A stretch of DNA of 43,916 nt from positions 1-43,916 of the forward strand of contig NZ_ACFY01000139.1 in assembly GCF_000174195.1 (NCBI RefSeq), read 5' to 3'. Every line of letters begins with the position of its first letter. Position 1 is the stretch's first letter. Positions 1 to 7,977 of this stretch are shown piece after piece. Both the position numbers and the translations under genes were made by a program. The DNA is from Roseburia inulinivorans DSM 16841 (GTDB taxonomy: Bacteria > Bacillota > Clostridia > Lachnospirales > Lachnospiraceae). Below the pieces are notes generated by a model. It was not told the origin of the DNA, ran no database searches, and worked only from the letters and a program-made list of their open reading frames with translations.

Positions 1-87
1 GCTTGTTTATGTTGAGCTACACATAAATCAGTTTTATATTTTTTTCACTCAAATTTTGTTTCCTTCTTTCATTTTTTATTTGCTTTT

Positions 88-107
88 TGATAGCATAAAT
101 GCTATCA
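88..107. promoter_or_regulatory. Palindromic operator of the HigBA-like operon
   Basis: TGATAGCATAAATGCTATCA is a perfect inverted repeat with 9-bp arms and a 2-bp spacer, about 40 bp before the toxin start and next to a -10-like TATAGAAT. Toxin-antitoxin operons of this kind are usually repressed by their HTH antitoxin binding such a site, so this is the probable autoregulatory operator (inference). Confidence 0.65.
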
Positions 108-148
108 TGTATATAGAATAAATATTTCCACTTGGAGAACATATACTA

Positions 149-514
149 ATGTACAACATTGAATTTTACGAAGATTCCAATGGCAGATCAGAGCTTTGGG
201 AATTTCTTGAATCTCTTCGAGTCAAAGCAGCTACAAACAAAGATGCCCGTATTCAATACAAACAGATAAGTTTGTACATCCAGCTCCTCGAAGATAATGG
301 TACACGGCTTAATGAAAATATCACAAAACACCTTGATGATGATATCTGGGAGCTTCGCCCAGGCAATAACCGTGTTTTATATTTTTATTTCAAAAATGAT
401 ACCTTTGTGCTTTTGCATCAATTCCGCAAGAAAACTCAAAAAACTCCCAAGCGCGAAATTGAACGGGCAAAGGCTGAACGTGATGATTACCTTGCCCGAA
501 AGGAGGCTGAATGA
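149..514 (+). CDS. RelE/HigB-like toxin (phage Gp49-like family)
   Basis: A 121-residue protein with the layout of Gp49-like/HigB mRNA interferases, which cut mRNA on the ribosome. Visible family features are the N-terminal strand MYNIEFYED, the core WELRPGNNRVLYFYF around residues 67-81 with conserved Arg70 and Arg75, and LLHQFRKKTQKTP near residues 88-100, where basic residues line the active site in relatives. Its stop overlaps the antitoxin start (ATGA), as expected for a translationally coupled toxin-first HigBA order. A palindromic operator lies upstream. The family assignment is secure; activity is inferred. Confidence 0.85.
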   Translation: MYNIEFYEDSNGRSELWEFLESLRVKAATNKDARIQYKQISLYIQLLEDNGTRLNENITKHLDDDIWELRPGNNRVLYFYFKNDTFVLLHQFRKKTQKTPKREIERAKAERDDYLARKEAE

Positions 515-804
515 TTATGAAAACCTGGAATGACTATAAGGAACATGTAAGAACCGTTGATCCTGAAATTGGAAAAGACATCGATGAAGTTGAAAATATT
601 TCCTCCATCGTAAGTGCCATGGTGGAACAGCGTACTTCTCTTGGACTTAGCCAGAGAGAGCTTGCTGCTATGTGTGGTATTCCACAATCATCCGTAGCAC
701 GGATCGAATCCTGCAAAACAACCCCGAATCTCGGAACACTGCTTAATATTTTTCAGCATCTCGGTTTACAGCTTACAGTAAGACCTACAAAACCTACCGT
801 TTAA
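511..804 (+). CDS. HigA-like XRE-family antitoxin
   Basis: A 97-residue protein with a helix-turn-helix of the XRE/Cro type at about residues 40-86 (RTSLGLSQRELAAMCGIPQ, then SSVARIE and a terminal hydrophobic helix). It should neutralise the toxin encoded just upstream and repress the operon through the palindrome at 88-107. The start is uncertain: the ATG at 511 overlaps the toxin stop but sits only 4 nt after GGAGG, while the ATG at 517 is 10 nt away, giving MKTWNDYKEH. A strong hairpin terminator follows, so the pair forms a compact two-gene module. Confidence 0.85.
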   Translation: MIMKTWNDYKEHVRTVDPEIGKDIDEVENISSIVSAMVEQRTSLGLSQRELAAMCGIPQSSVARIESCKTTPNLGTLLNIFQHLGLQLTVRPTKPTV

Positions 805-808
805 AATC

Positions 809-840
809 AAGGAGAATCTCTGCGAAGAGGTTCTCCTTAT
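809..840 (+). terminator. Intrinsic terminator after the toxin-antitoxin pair
   Basis: AAGGAGAA pairs with TTCTCCTT, with an inner CTC/GAG extension and a small loop, directly after the antitoxin stop. The following T tract is short (TTAT), so efficiency is uncertain. Confidence 0.65.
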
Positions 841-1054
841 CTCCCAGTGGAACCAAAAGCCCCCGTACCACGCTCCTTCCAGTTTTCAAAAGTAAAATAC
901 GGTATCAGGACTGGCATCCAAATCCCAGAGGCAACTTACAGATATCTCCCGGCCGGATCACAGCATCCTTGGGACTGAATACATCAGCACCGGCATCATT
1001 GGCATGAGCTCTCTCTGGACTTCTCCCTCCAAAATCAATCAGCTGTATCTTCAT
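841..1054 (-). pseudogene. dUTPase (Dut) remnant, frameshifted and truncated
   Basis: From the ATG at 1054 the minus strand reads MKIQLIDFGGRSPERAHAND followed by AGADVFSPKDAVIRPGD and KLPLGFG. This matches the start of trimeric dUTP diphosphatases, including motif 1 (H-x-N-D-A-G-A-D). The frame then reaches TGA after CQS, while a neighbouring frame continues with residues resembling ERG-GAFGST, the kind of sequence expected around the next dUTPase motif. Later motifs are missing. The start overlaps the end of the ParB remnant in another frame, so the two probably came from one element. Non-functional as it stands. Confidence 0.55.
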
Positions 1055-1345
1055 CTAATACCCCTTCCTCCAACACACTCTCTTCGCACAGTTTGGGGAA
1101 ATCCACCCTGATAATGTCTGTTGGTAAGATGGTGTGCACTGTGCAAATTCCATTACATCTAGCATTTCCTTTTGCTCCTTCTTTTTCAGAAATGACAACT
1201 GAACCGCCGGAGTAAATCCCATACTTCCGTCATCCACCTTTTCAAGCATTTCAGGAATAAGTTCTGTTATTTTGATATACCTCTGAACCTGCTTGGGGCT
1301 GTCTCCACATTCTTCTCCAATGAGCTCAATGCTTTTCTTTCCCAA
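1035..1345 (-). pseudogene. ParB-family partition protein remnant (mobile-element type)
   Basis: The open part reads LGKKSIELIGEECGDSPKQV, QRYIKITELIPEMLEKVDD and MGFTPAVQLSFLKKKEQKE. This is the helix-turn-helix part of the ParB proteins found in Tn1549-type conjugative elements, not the chromosomal Spo0J encoded at 3226-4152. The N-terminal nuclease/CTPase half is absent upstream of 1345. After residue 80 or so the frame slips: the family-like C-terminus VDFPKLCEESVLEEGVLDED continues in another frame and stops at 1035. So it is both truncated and frameshifted. With the dUTPase scrap it marks a decayed integrated element next to tRNA-Arg. Confidence 0.65.
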
Positions 1346-1490
1346 ATTATGGTCTACACTGTAGTTAATCCCTCTGGGTGACGGCTAGGAAAGTGTGAAT
1401 CGGTGACAAGCATCCATTCCCGCTGACAAAATCAGTATTTTCAGTCCTGCTTCGCTGACAAATTTGTCACTGAAATTACAATTCTGCATG

Positions 1491-1525
1491 AAAAAAGCGG
1501 CAATGAAACTATCTCCATTACCGCT
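1491..1525 (-). terminator. Terminator of tRNA-Arg
   Basis: On the minus strand, just after the tRNA, GCGGTAATG and CATTGCCGC form a stem (one mismatch) followed by TTTTTT. A good rho-independent terminator for the tRNA transcript. Confidence 0.75.
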
Positions 1526-1534
1526 AAAAATGAG

Positions 1535-1606
1535 CGTTCCCTATAGGAATCGAACCTACAATAGAGTCTTAGGAGGACCCCGTTATATCCATTTAACTAA
1601 GGGAAC
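1535..1606 (-). tRNA. tRNA-Arg(CCU)
   Basis: The minus strand folds as a tRNA: acceptor GTTCCCT with AGGGAAC, a D arm around TAGTTAAATGGATATAAC, an anticodon stem GGGTC/GACTC with loop CTCCTAA (anticodon CCU), and a T arm GTAGG-TTCGATT-CCTAT. CCA is not encoded. Arg(CCU) genes are frequent integration sites, which fits the mobile-element debris lying downstream of it. Confidence 0.93.
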
Positions 1607-1686
1607 AAATACTTGTTTATTATATTCCAACTATCAGAGAAGTTCAATCTTTTTCTTTCATCAGATTAGTGATTTTGTAAAAATCA

Positions 1687-2565
1687 CTAATCTCTGTAAT
1701 TAATACTTCCCTGTAACCAGATGTTTCCTTTGAACCTTCTTCCAACTGCTGGTTCACCAATCAGATCTTTCTGATTGATGCAGATTGGAAATTCTACATC
1801 ATTACATTTGATATCTATCGCATAAACATTTTCTTCTGTATACGAATTTTGCAATAGCCTGCAATCCATGATTTCACCAAGAATGGAATACTGATCACTT
1901 TCAATTCCATAAGGCATAAAGTAAGAATCCACAATACTCAAAATGTCTTCATGCTGTACACGTCTTGAAAGAAGGGAATAAGTGTCGATATCTTCCAAAG
2001 TCAGATTCTCGATAGCATCTTCATCTCCCTTTCTGGCTGCAGCGATCAATCCATTTCTTTCGTTCATAGTCTGTTCTGTCAGCTTCTGCTTATGTTCATC
2101 TTTATTAATAGGAAGTAAAATTTTTCCTTCTGTAGAAAGCGCAGCAAGCACTGTTCCATTTGCCTGACTCATGTAAAATTTATTATTTTTCACAGACAGA
2201 TAATCCGCCACATTCTGCAAATAAAAAATCAATGTAACGCCAAGTCTTACCTCATCACAGATTCCCGCATAAGACTCTTTTTCTGCATGTTTTTCAATAT
2301 CAATCTGTTCCGTTGTTGAAATTTTATTACCACAAAAATAAGGATAGTAGTAGCTCATCTCAAAAGAATCATTCTCATTAAATGTTCCTCTCAAAGACAG
2401 TCCAAAGAAATCTCCAAACTCGATAGAGAGCTCTGCAAACTCATTACCTTCGGAATCCTCTGCCACTTTCTGCAGCATTGGTCTCTCTATTATTTTTTGA
2501 AAAATATCATTCAGCTCTTCTTTTGTGATTTTTGAAAAACCGACTGCTCTTAAAAATTTGTGCAT
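1687..2565 (-). CDS. DUF3881 family protein
   Basis: A 292-residue soluble protein starting MHKFLRAVGFSKITKEEL, the signature start of the DUF3881 family, known mainly from Lachnospiraceae and relatives. No enzyme motif, signal peptide or membrane segment is visible. Its function is unknown. It lies beside the DUF4446-parB-parA block on the same strand, as in related genomes, but is separated by about 85 bp. A Shine-Dalgarno-like AAGGAGGA precedes the ATG. The family call rests on memory of the N-terminal motif and the location. Confidence 0.75.
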   Translation of the reverse strand: MHKFLRAVGFSKITKEELNDIFQKIIERPMLQKVAEDSEGNEFAELSIEFGDFFGLSLRGTFNENDSFEMSYYYPYFCGNKISTTEQIDIEKHAEKESYAGICDEVRLGVTLIFYLQNVADYLSVKNNKFYMSQANGTVLAALSTEGKILLPINKDEHKQKLTEQTMNERNGLIAAARKGDEDAIENLTLEDIDTYSLLSRRVQHEDILSIVDSYFMPYGIESDQYSILGEIMDCRLLQNSYTEENVYAIDIKCNDVEFPICINQKDLIGEPAVGRRFKGNIWLQGSINYRD

Positions 2566-2649
2566 ACTACTATCCTCCTTTCCGATTTTTTAATTATGTA
2601 AACCAATTTTACTATTTACAAGACGGACTTTATTATATAATATGTCTTT

Positions 2650-3156
2650 CTATTTTGCAATGTTATTTTCCCCCATTGCGTTGTTTAATGCTTCCTGTTC
2701 TTCACCAGATAAAACAATCACTGAATTTCCATCAATGATTTCTTTAATATAAGTATAACAGCCCTCTCTTGTGTGCATCGCATTAATGATAAATCCATTA
2801 TTTTTCACATCAAGCATTGCCAGAGAAAAACTCAGCTTGCCACCCATCTCATTAAATGCATCATATTTTACAAGTCCCATTTTCTGATATGTTCTCTGCA
2901 TGTTCTGGAATAAGGTTTTTATATTTTTTTCGTTTGCGGAATTTGCATTTATCAGATCATCTACCTGATTTAACCTTTTAATAAGTGTATCCTCTAAGTT
3001 TTTTGCATTTTTTCCTTTCATAAAAATCTTATAGCTCTTTTTCAATTTACTCATTTGAACTACATTTATAATCATTAAAATAATAAGTATTAAAACCAGT
3101 GCTGCTAGTCCAATGATAATATAATCTGAATCAAATCCTAAATACTGTGAAATCAT
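2650..3156 (-). CDS. DUF4446 family membrane protein
   Basis: A 168-residue protein with one N-terminal transmembrane helix (about residues 12-34), then a coiled-coil-like stretch (residues 36-90) and a C-terminal globular part containing KYDAFNEMGGKLSFSLAMLD and NGFIINAMHTREGCYTY. These two strings are typical of DUF4446, a family commonly encoded directly after parB in clostridia. Its job is unknown; conserved linkage suggests a role near chromosome segregation or the cell envelope (inference). It probably belongs to the parA-parB transcript, about 70 bp after parB. Confidence 0.8.
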   Translation of the reverse strand: MISQYLGFDSDYIIIGLAALVLILIILMIINVVQMSKLKKSYKIFMKGKNAKNLEDTLIKRLNQVDDLINANSANEKNIKTLFQNMQRTYQKMGLVKYDAFNEMGGKLSFSLAMLDVKNNGFIINAMHTREGCYTYIKEIIDGNSVIVLSGEEQEALNNAMGENNIAK

Positions 3157-3225
3157 TTTTTCTCCTTCTGCTGTTTCATATAACGAACTTATTTTTATTG
3201 AATCGATTTTTATAAAAATACTCTA

Positions 3226-4152
3226 TTATTTTTCTATAGTTCTGAATAAATCCATAATGCGATCCAGTTCATCCATGGAATAATATTCGATTTCAATTTT
3301 TCCTTTTTTGTTATCTTTCTGATTAATAGCAACCTTTGTTCCTAAAATTCCTTTCATCTTCTCTTCCAGGTCATTGCAGATTGCTTCTAATTTCGGATCT
3401 ATTTTTTTATTCTTTTCTGTATCTTTCTGATTTTTTTCCTGCTGGATTTTTTTTACTAATTTTTCTGTTTCACGAACGCTTAGCTTTTCATCAAATATCT
3501 GCTGTGCTACCGTGTATTGTTTTTCCAGATCATTAAGACCTAGCAGTGCTCTGGCATGGCCGGTAGAAATCATATCATCAATGACCATCTGTTGAACTTT
3601 TTCATTTAATTTCAGCAAACGCATTGAATTTGTTACCGCTGTTCTGCTTTTTGATACACGTTCCGCTACTTCATCCTGTTTTAAATTGAATTCTGTTAAA
3701 AGTCTTTTATATGCAATTGCCTCTTCAATTGGATTTAAGTTTTCACGCTGGATATTTTCAATAAGTGAAATTTCTACAACTTCCTGTTCTGTTAATTTTT
3801 TGATAATAACAGGAACCTCTTTTAAATTAGCAAGTTTGGCAGCTCTCCATCTTCTTTCGCCAGCAATGATCTCATAGTAATCATCTTTCTGTTGTACAAG
3901 TAATGGTTGTAAAACACCAAACTGTTTGATGGACTCTGCTAATTCCAAAAGTGCATCCTCATCAAAATTTTTTCTTGGCTGTTCTCTGTTTGGTTCTACT
4001 TTATTAATGTTAACGAGTATACCTTCCACTACTTTTTCATCTTTTTTAACAGCTGGTTTTGTTGTTGCTGTTGTTGTTTTTGCAGTATTTACTTTATTAG
4101 TAATAAGTGAATCAAGTCCCTTGCCTAATCCATTTTTCTTTGCGGTTGCCAT
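3226..4152 (-). CDS. parB: Chromosome partition protein ParB/Spo0J
   Basis: A 308-residue ParB that binds parS, loads as a CTP-dependent clamp and works with ParA in origin segregation. Visible parts: a basic N-terminal segment including GLGKGLDSLI, the ParB/Srx nuclease-like CTPase domain from about residue 45 with GERRWRAA at 98-105 and ENIQRENLNPIEEA at 132-145, a helix-turn-helix at about 155-178, and a C-terminal dimerisation region. Its start is 3 bp after the parA stop, so the two genes are coupled. Two consensus parS sites lie upstream of parA, within 1.2 kb. Confidence 0.95.
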   Translation of the reverse strand: MATAKKNGLGKGLDSLITNKVNTAKTTTATTKPAVKKDEKVVEGILVNINKVEPNREQPRKNFDEDALLELAESIKQFGVLQPLLVQQKDDYYEIIAGERRWRAAKLANLKEVPVIIKKLTEQEVVEISLIENIQRENLNPIEEAIAYKRLLTEFNLKQDEVAERVSKSRTAVTNSMRLLKLNEKVQQMVIDDMISTGHARALLGLNDLEKQYTVAQQIFDEKLSVRETEKLVKKIQQEKNQKDTEKNKKIDPKLEAICNDLEEKMKGILGTKVAINQKDNKKGKIEIEYYSMDELDRIMDLFRTIEK

Positions 4153-4155
4153 ATT

Positions 4156-4923
4156 TTAAATATCCTTTCTATCTATTACTTCTTTTGCAAGTAAACGGTA
4201 ACTTTCTGCTCCGGCAGATTTGGAATCATATAAGTTAATTGGCAATCCATAAGATGGTGCCTCTGCCAGACGAATATTTCTTGGTATCAATGTATCATAT
4301 ATTTTTGCATCTAAATTATTTCTTACATTTTCAACTACCTGATTAGAAAGATTTGTGCGCACGTCATACATTGTAAAGACAACCCCTTCAATCAAAAGAT
4401 TTGGATTTAATCTTTGTTGTACAAGATCAATGGTATGTATTAACTGGCTCAATCCTTCCAGCGCATAATATTCACATTGAATTGGAACCAGGACAGAGTT
4501 TGCAGTTGTCATTGCGTTAATTGTCAGCATATTTAAAGATGGCGGACAATCAATTACAATAAAATCATAATCTTCTTTGATATAATCAACAGCATTTCTT
4601 AATATGTATTCCTTTTCTGGAATACCTAATAATTCAATTTCAGCTCCGGCAAGATTTACATTTGATGGAATTACTTTCATTCCGTCTACAACCGTATCCG
4701 TCATACTTTCTTTAATGGAACATTCATCAAGCATTAACTCATAAACTGTATTTTCCACTTCATTTTTATCTACTCCAAGTCCGCTTGTCATATTTCCCTG
4801 TGGATCAAGGTCAATTGTTAATACTTTTTTTCCTGCTTCCGCAAGACAAGCAGCCAGATTAATTGCTGTTGTTGTCTTACCAACACCACCCTTTTGGTTT
4901 GCTACTGCTATAATTCTACCCAT
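4156..4923 (-). CDS. parA: Chromosome partition ATPase ParA/Soj
   Basis: A 255-residue deviant-Walker ATPase. The P-loop KGGVGKTT sits at residues 11-18 with both lysines present, and the Walker A' and B strands appear as TIDLDPQGN and FIVIDCPPSLN. The start at 4923 (MGRIIAVANQ) is preferred over an ATG 18 bp earlier because a clear GGAAAGGA lies just ahead of it. With ParB it positions the origin and, in relatives, modulates DnaA. It heads the parA-parB-DUF4446 group and reads away from the parS sites. Confidence 0.95.
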   Translation of the reverse strand: MGRIIAVANQKGGVGKTTTAINLAACLAEAGKKVLTIDLDPQGNMTSGLGVDKNEVENTVYELMLDECSIKESMTDTVVDGMKVIPSNVNLAGAEIELLGIPEKEYILRNAVDYIKEDYDFIVIDCPPSLNMLTINAMTTANSVLVPIQCEYYALEGLSQLIHTIDLVQQRLNPNLLIEGVVFTMYDVRTNLSNQVVENVRNNLDAKIYDTLIPRNIRLAEAPSYGLPINLYDSKSAGAESYRLLAKEVIDRKDI

Positions 4924-4941
4924 TATATTTTCCTTTCCCAT

Positions 4942-5210
4942 AGTTCTGTTATTAGCTATTATGTTTCTTTATAATAATATAAATAAAGACTGCCCTGTGA
5001 ATCATGTGTTTTTTTGTGTATGATATAATCTACCGAGCGAAGCGGGTATAGATAACGATCATAGATTTGTGCTTCATGATATAATCAATTTTCATTCCAT
5101 AATAGCTGGATATTTTTACTATTTTATAAGCAGATATTTTTGTTGTTTTTTTCTACGTTGTATATTATAACACTTCTATATTTCAAATGCTATGATTAAT
5201 TATCCAAAAA
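4942..5210. other. AT-rich intergenic stretch upstream of parA
   Basis: No coding potential is seen. The stretch presumably holds the minus-strand parA promoter. ATGATATAATC occurs twice (5020-5030 and 5077-5087) flanking a small GC-rich hairpin (CTACCG...CGGGTATAG), a feature without a clear explanation. Confidence 0.3.
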
Positions 5211-5226
5211 TGTTTCACGTGAAACA
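5211..5226. other. parS site 1
   Basis: TGTTTCACGTGAAACA is a perfect match to the 16-bp bacterial parS palindrome bound by ParB/Spo0J. It lies about 290 bp upstream of parA and roughly 10 kb from oriC. Confidence 0.95.
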
Positions 5227-5305
5227 TTCATATTTTTATTGTGTCACTTCAAACTATAGTATTTAATATTATAAGAGCCTACTAAATATTGTTAAAATAT
5301 AACAT

Positions 5306-5343
5306 AGACCGTAAAATGTTTCACGTGAAACATTTTACGGTCT
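5306..5343. other. parS site 2 inside a 38-bp perfect palindrome
   Basis: A second perfect parS (TGTTTCACGTGAAACA at 5317-5332) is embedded in a longer uninterrupted palindrome: the flanking arms AGACCGTAAAA and TTTTACGGTCT are also complementary. It lies 91 bp from parS site 1 and just past the stop of the minus-strand gene at 5347, so it could form a hairpin at that gene's 3' end as well as bind ParB. Confidence 0.9.
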
Positions 5344-5346
5344 TGA

Positions 5347-5865
5347 CTATTTATTGTTTGTCTTTTTTTTCAAATTATCAATCCATTTATATATAAGCAG
5401 TAATAGTATTAGACAACCAATTGTTACTATACCGGCTTTACTTAATTCATTGTTTTTATACTCAGTTTTTGGCAAAATCGAATTAATTGTTGAACCATAA
5501 TAATAATGATCCTTTGTATAAGCTGGGAACATATCTCCTACATTATATTGAGAATACACTTTTTGATTTACTTGCATCCGCTTATCAGTATCATGTCCAT
5601 ATTAAAAAAAATAATTCGTTGCACCTGATTCCGAACCATTATAGTCCTCTACAGTTTCTTTATCTGTTATTACTATATCTTCAATGTAATAATCAATCCC
5701 CTCAACCATTTCCGCAATCATTTTATGAAATGATATTTCTGTTACTATTATTTTCAAAAATAATAACACAAAGATAATTGATAAAGGGATTAATGATATA
5801 TTCACAAATTTTCCAAGTAATCTATTTTCATCTTTCATCTTACTCTTATATATTTTGTTACTCAT
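5347..5865 (-). pseudogene. Two-helix membrane protein interrupted by an in-frame TAA
   Basis: Two minus-strand reading frames, 87 and 76 codons, are in the same phase, separated by TAA at 5602-5604 (context NYFF-stop-YGHDTDKRMQ). The second part has no ribosome-binding site before its first Met, so they look like one gene of about 172 codons. The product would have an N-terminal transmembrane helix (about residues 21-44), a central extracytoplasmic part rich in Tyr and Asp, and a C-terminal helix AGIVTIGCLILLLLIYKWI. A single indel would not repair it; a Tyr-to-stop change is the simplest cause. The family is not recognised. No promoter stands out. Confidence 0.6.
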
Positions 5866-5956
5866 ATGTGTTTTTCCTTTATATATAATTTATCTACCTA
5901 ATAGATTTATGAATTTATTTTAATTGGGAAAAGTGTCTCTTTTAGAAATATATATT

Positions 5957-6571
5957 TCAAAAATCCGATTCATCTTTTTCTTCAATCAGATCAGTAAGAA
6001 TTTTCATAACAGAACTTAATTCCAATCTGCATCGAACTGGATCAATATCAATCAACCGGCTGCATAACTCCACTCGATTCAAAATATTCTTCATACCATC
6101 AAGTAAATTATCTTCCGATGATTCTATCTTTTCATCTTCACTTACTATATTCTGTTGTGACATTGTCTCCGTATATTCTTGAACAATTTCAATTTCTCGA
6201 TTTTCTTCTTCCACTATCTGATCTAATTGTTCGATCTTACTAGAATATTCTTTGATAGAATTTTTCAAATTTTCTATAGACTCATTGATACTTTTCTGTT
6301 CTTCCATCAGTTCATTAATTTTAGCTTTATTCTTTGAATTAACATTTCTAGGTGTAAACAGTTCGTAGCACGAATCATTTGTTTCCTCCAACATTTTTAT
6401 CATTCCGGTATTTTCTTTTAATTGAATTTCTAATAAATTTAACTGTTTTTCCAATGCATGTTTCTGTTCGAAATAAGAATCTTTTATTTGCTGTAAATAT
6501 TCTATGACCATAATCACTTGTTCCTTTACTTTTGAGTAATCATTAATAATGCTGCTATTCTCGATTGGCAC
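5957..6571 (-). CDS. Coiled-coil protein resembling the N-terminal half of a DegS-type kinase
   Basis: A 204-residue soluble protein. Residues about 10-135 are almost continuous coiled coil (LEKQLNLLEIQLKENTGMIK, IENLKNSIKEYSSKIEQLDQ). The end, ILNRVELCSRLIDIDPVRCR followed by LELSSVMKILTDLIEE, strongly recalls the second helix of HisKA_3 dimerisation domains in Lachnospiraceae DegS-like sensor kinases. The preceding phosphoacceptor segment (E-L-H-D type) is missing, as are the rest of the DHp domain and the HATPase domain; a stop follows. It may be a decayed kinase or a dimerisation-only protein. No response regulator is adjacent. Confidence 0.6.
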   Translation of the reverse strand: MPIENSSIINDYSKVKEQVIMVIEYLQQIKDSYFEQKHALEKQLNLLEIQLKENTGMIKMLEETNDSCYELFTPRNVNSKNKAKINELMEEQKSINESIENLKNSIKEYSSKIEQLDQIVEEENREIEIVQEYTETMSQQNIVSEDEKIESSEDNLLDGMKNILNRVELCSRLIDIDPVRCRLELSSVMKILTDLIEEKDESDF

Positions 6572-6709
6572 TACTCATTGCATACGCACATTATACCATA
6601 TCATTATTTTAAAAACAATTATACTACATTTATAGTTATCTTATTTTTTCTAAGTAAACTAAAATTTTCAAAATATGTAAAAGAAATGAATGATTTTTCA
6701 AAAATTAAT

Positions 6710-6738
6710 TTGTATATGTTATAAAAAGCGGATATAAT
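6710..6738 (+). promoter_or_regulatory. Sigma-A type promoter for the hydrolase gene
   Basis: TTGTAT (6710-6715), a 17-bp spacer and a perfect TATAAT (6733-6738), about 100 bp before the start at 6838. Confidence 0.6.
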
Positions 6739-6837
6739 ATTATTAAATAAAGATTTATGATTATGAAATGGTGAAACGATTATTCAATTATATGAAATGC
6801 ATCTTTTAATGATCATAAAATAAATAAGGAGGTTTCT

Positions 6838-7784
6838 ATGAAAAAGAATATCAAACATTTTTTTCTGTTGACAGCTCTTGCCGCTGGAACAATCCATTTT
6901 GTTAACAGATTTATTAATATGACAGCTGATATCAAGAATATTTTGAAAGCAGAGAACGGCAATTTTTACGATTGGAAAAACGGACAGATTTATTATACGA
7001 AACGCGGATCAGGCAGTCCGTTATTGCTGATTCACGATCTGAATCCGGTCAGCTCTTCTTATGAATGGTGCAAAGTGATTCGAAAACTGGAAAAGAAACA
7101 TACTGTCTACACACTGGACTTACTTGGATGTGGACGCTCTGCAAAACCGTACTTAACTTACACCAATTATTTATATGTTCAGCTTGTGACGGATTTTATC
7201 CAAAATGTAATTGGAGAAAAACAGATATTATTGCATCGAATGAATCAATCTCATTTGTAACGTTAGCTTGCAATATGAATAAGGATCTGGCAAACTCTAT
7301 TATTGCGATCAATCCGACTTCTTTGAAAGAGCTTCATATTACAACCGATAAATATGCATCTGTGAAAAAAACTTTATTGGAACTCCCTGTGATTGGAACC
7401 TTCCTTTACAATATCAAAGTGAGCAATACCAACATCACCAAGTATTTCCGTGAGGAATATTATGCAAGACCACAACTCGTTTCTTCCAAATTGATCGACG
7501 CATATTACGAAGCAGCCCACATGAATTTCAGTCATGGTAAATATTTAATGGCAAGCATGGAAGCAAATTACACAAAGAACAGTATCGAACATGCGCTGAA
7601 AAAATTAGAAACTCCAATTTATGTGATAGAAAGTCGAAACATGAAAGATGCTATCGCAATTGCTGATTCTTATAAAAAGACAAACTCCGGAAATGAAATC
7701 GTATACTTATCCAACTGTAAAAAATATCCTCAGTTGGAAGTTGCCGATAAAGTTGTGGAAGCAATTGATATGTTTTTAAAGTAG
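6838..7784 (+). pseudogene. Alpha/beta hydrolase, frameshifted
   Basis: The first frame (from ATG 6838 after AAGGAGG) gives a hydrophobic, signal-anchor-like N-terminus and an alpha/beta-hydrolase core: RGSGSPLLLIHDLNPVSSSY and VYTLDLLGCGRSAKPYLTYT. At the five-A run 7217-7221 the frame is lost; one extra A would give GEKTDIIASNESISFVTLA and continue to the stop at 7784 as a protein of about 315 residues. The nucleophile elbow would be S-N-E-S-I-S rather than the classic G-x-S-x-G, a variant seen in some membrane-anchored relatives. It is either a real pseudogene or an assembly error. Confidence 0.75.
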
Positions 7785-7815
7785 GATCATTTTTGAATTT
7801 AATAATAAAAAGAAA

Positions 7816-7919
7816 AAACTCCTGTCCTCCAAATGATGCATTAAAAACACGTTTTATAATAGAATGTAAAAATTTTTACATTTAAGCATGTTATTGCATC
7901 ATAAAAAAGACAGGAGTTT
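7816..7919. repeat. Nested inverted repeats between the hydrolase gene and rsmG
   Basis: Outer arms AAACTCCTGTC (ending 7825) and GACAGGAGTTT (7909-7919) enclose a second pair ATGATGCA/TGCATCAT and a central perfect 18-bp palindrome ATGTAAAAATTTTTACAT (7864-7881). It separates two convergent genes, so a bidirectional terminator is the simplest reading; a MITE-like element is the alternative. Confidence 0.55.
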
Positions 7920-7977
7920 GTGTATATGGTGATTTATTTTATCACCCAATTATTACATCACTCAGTAACTATTATTT

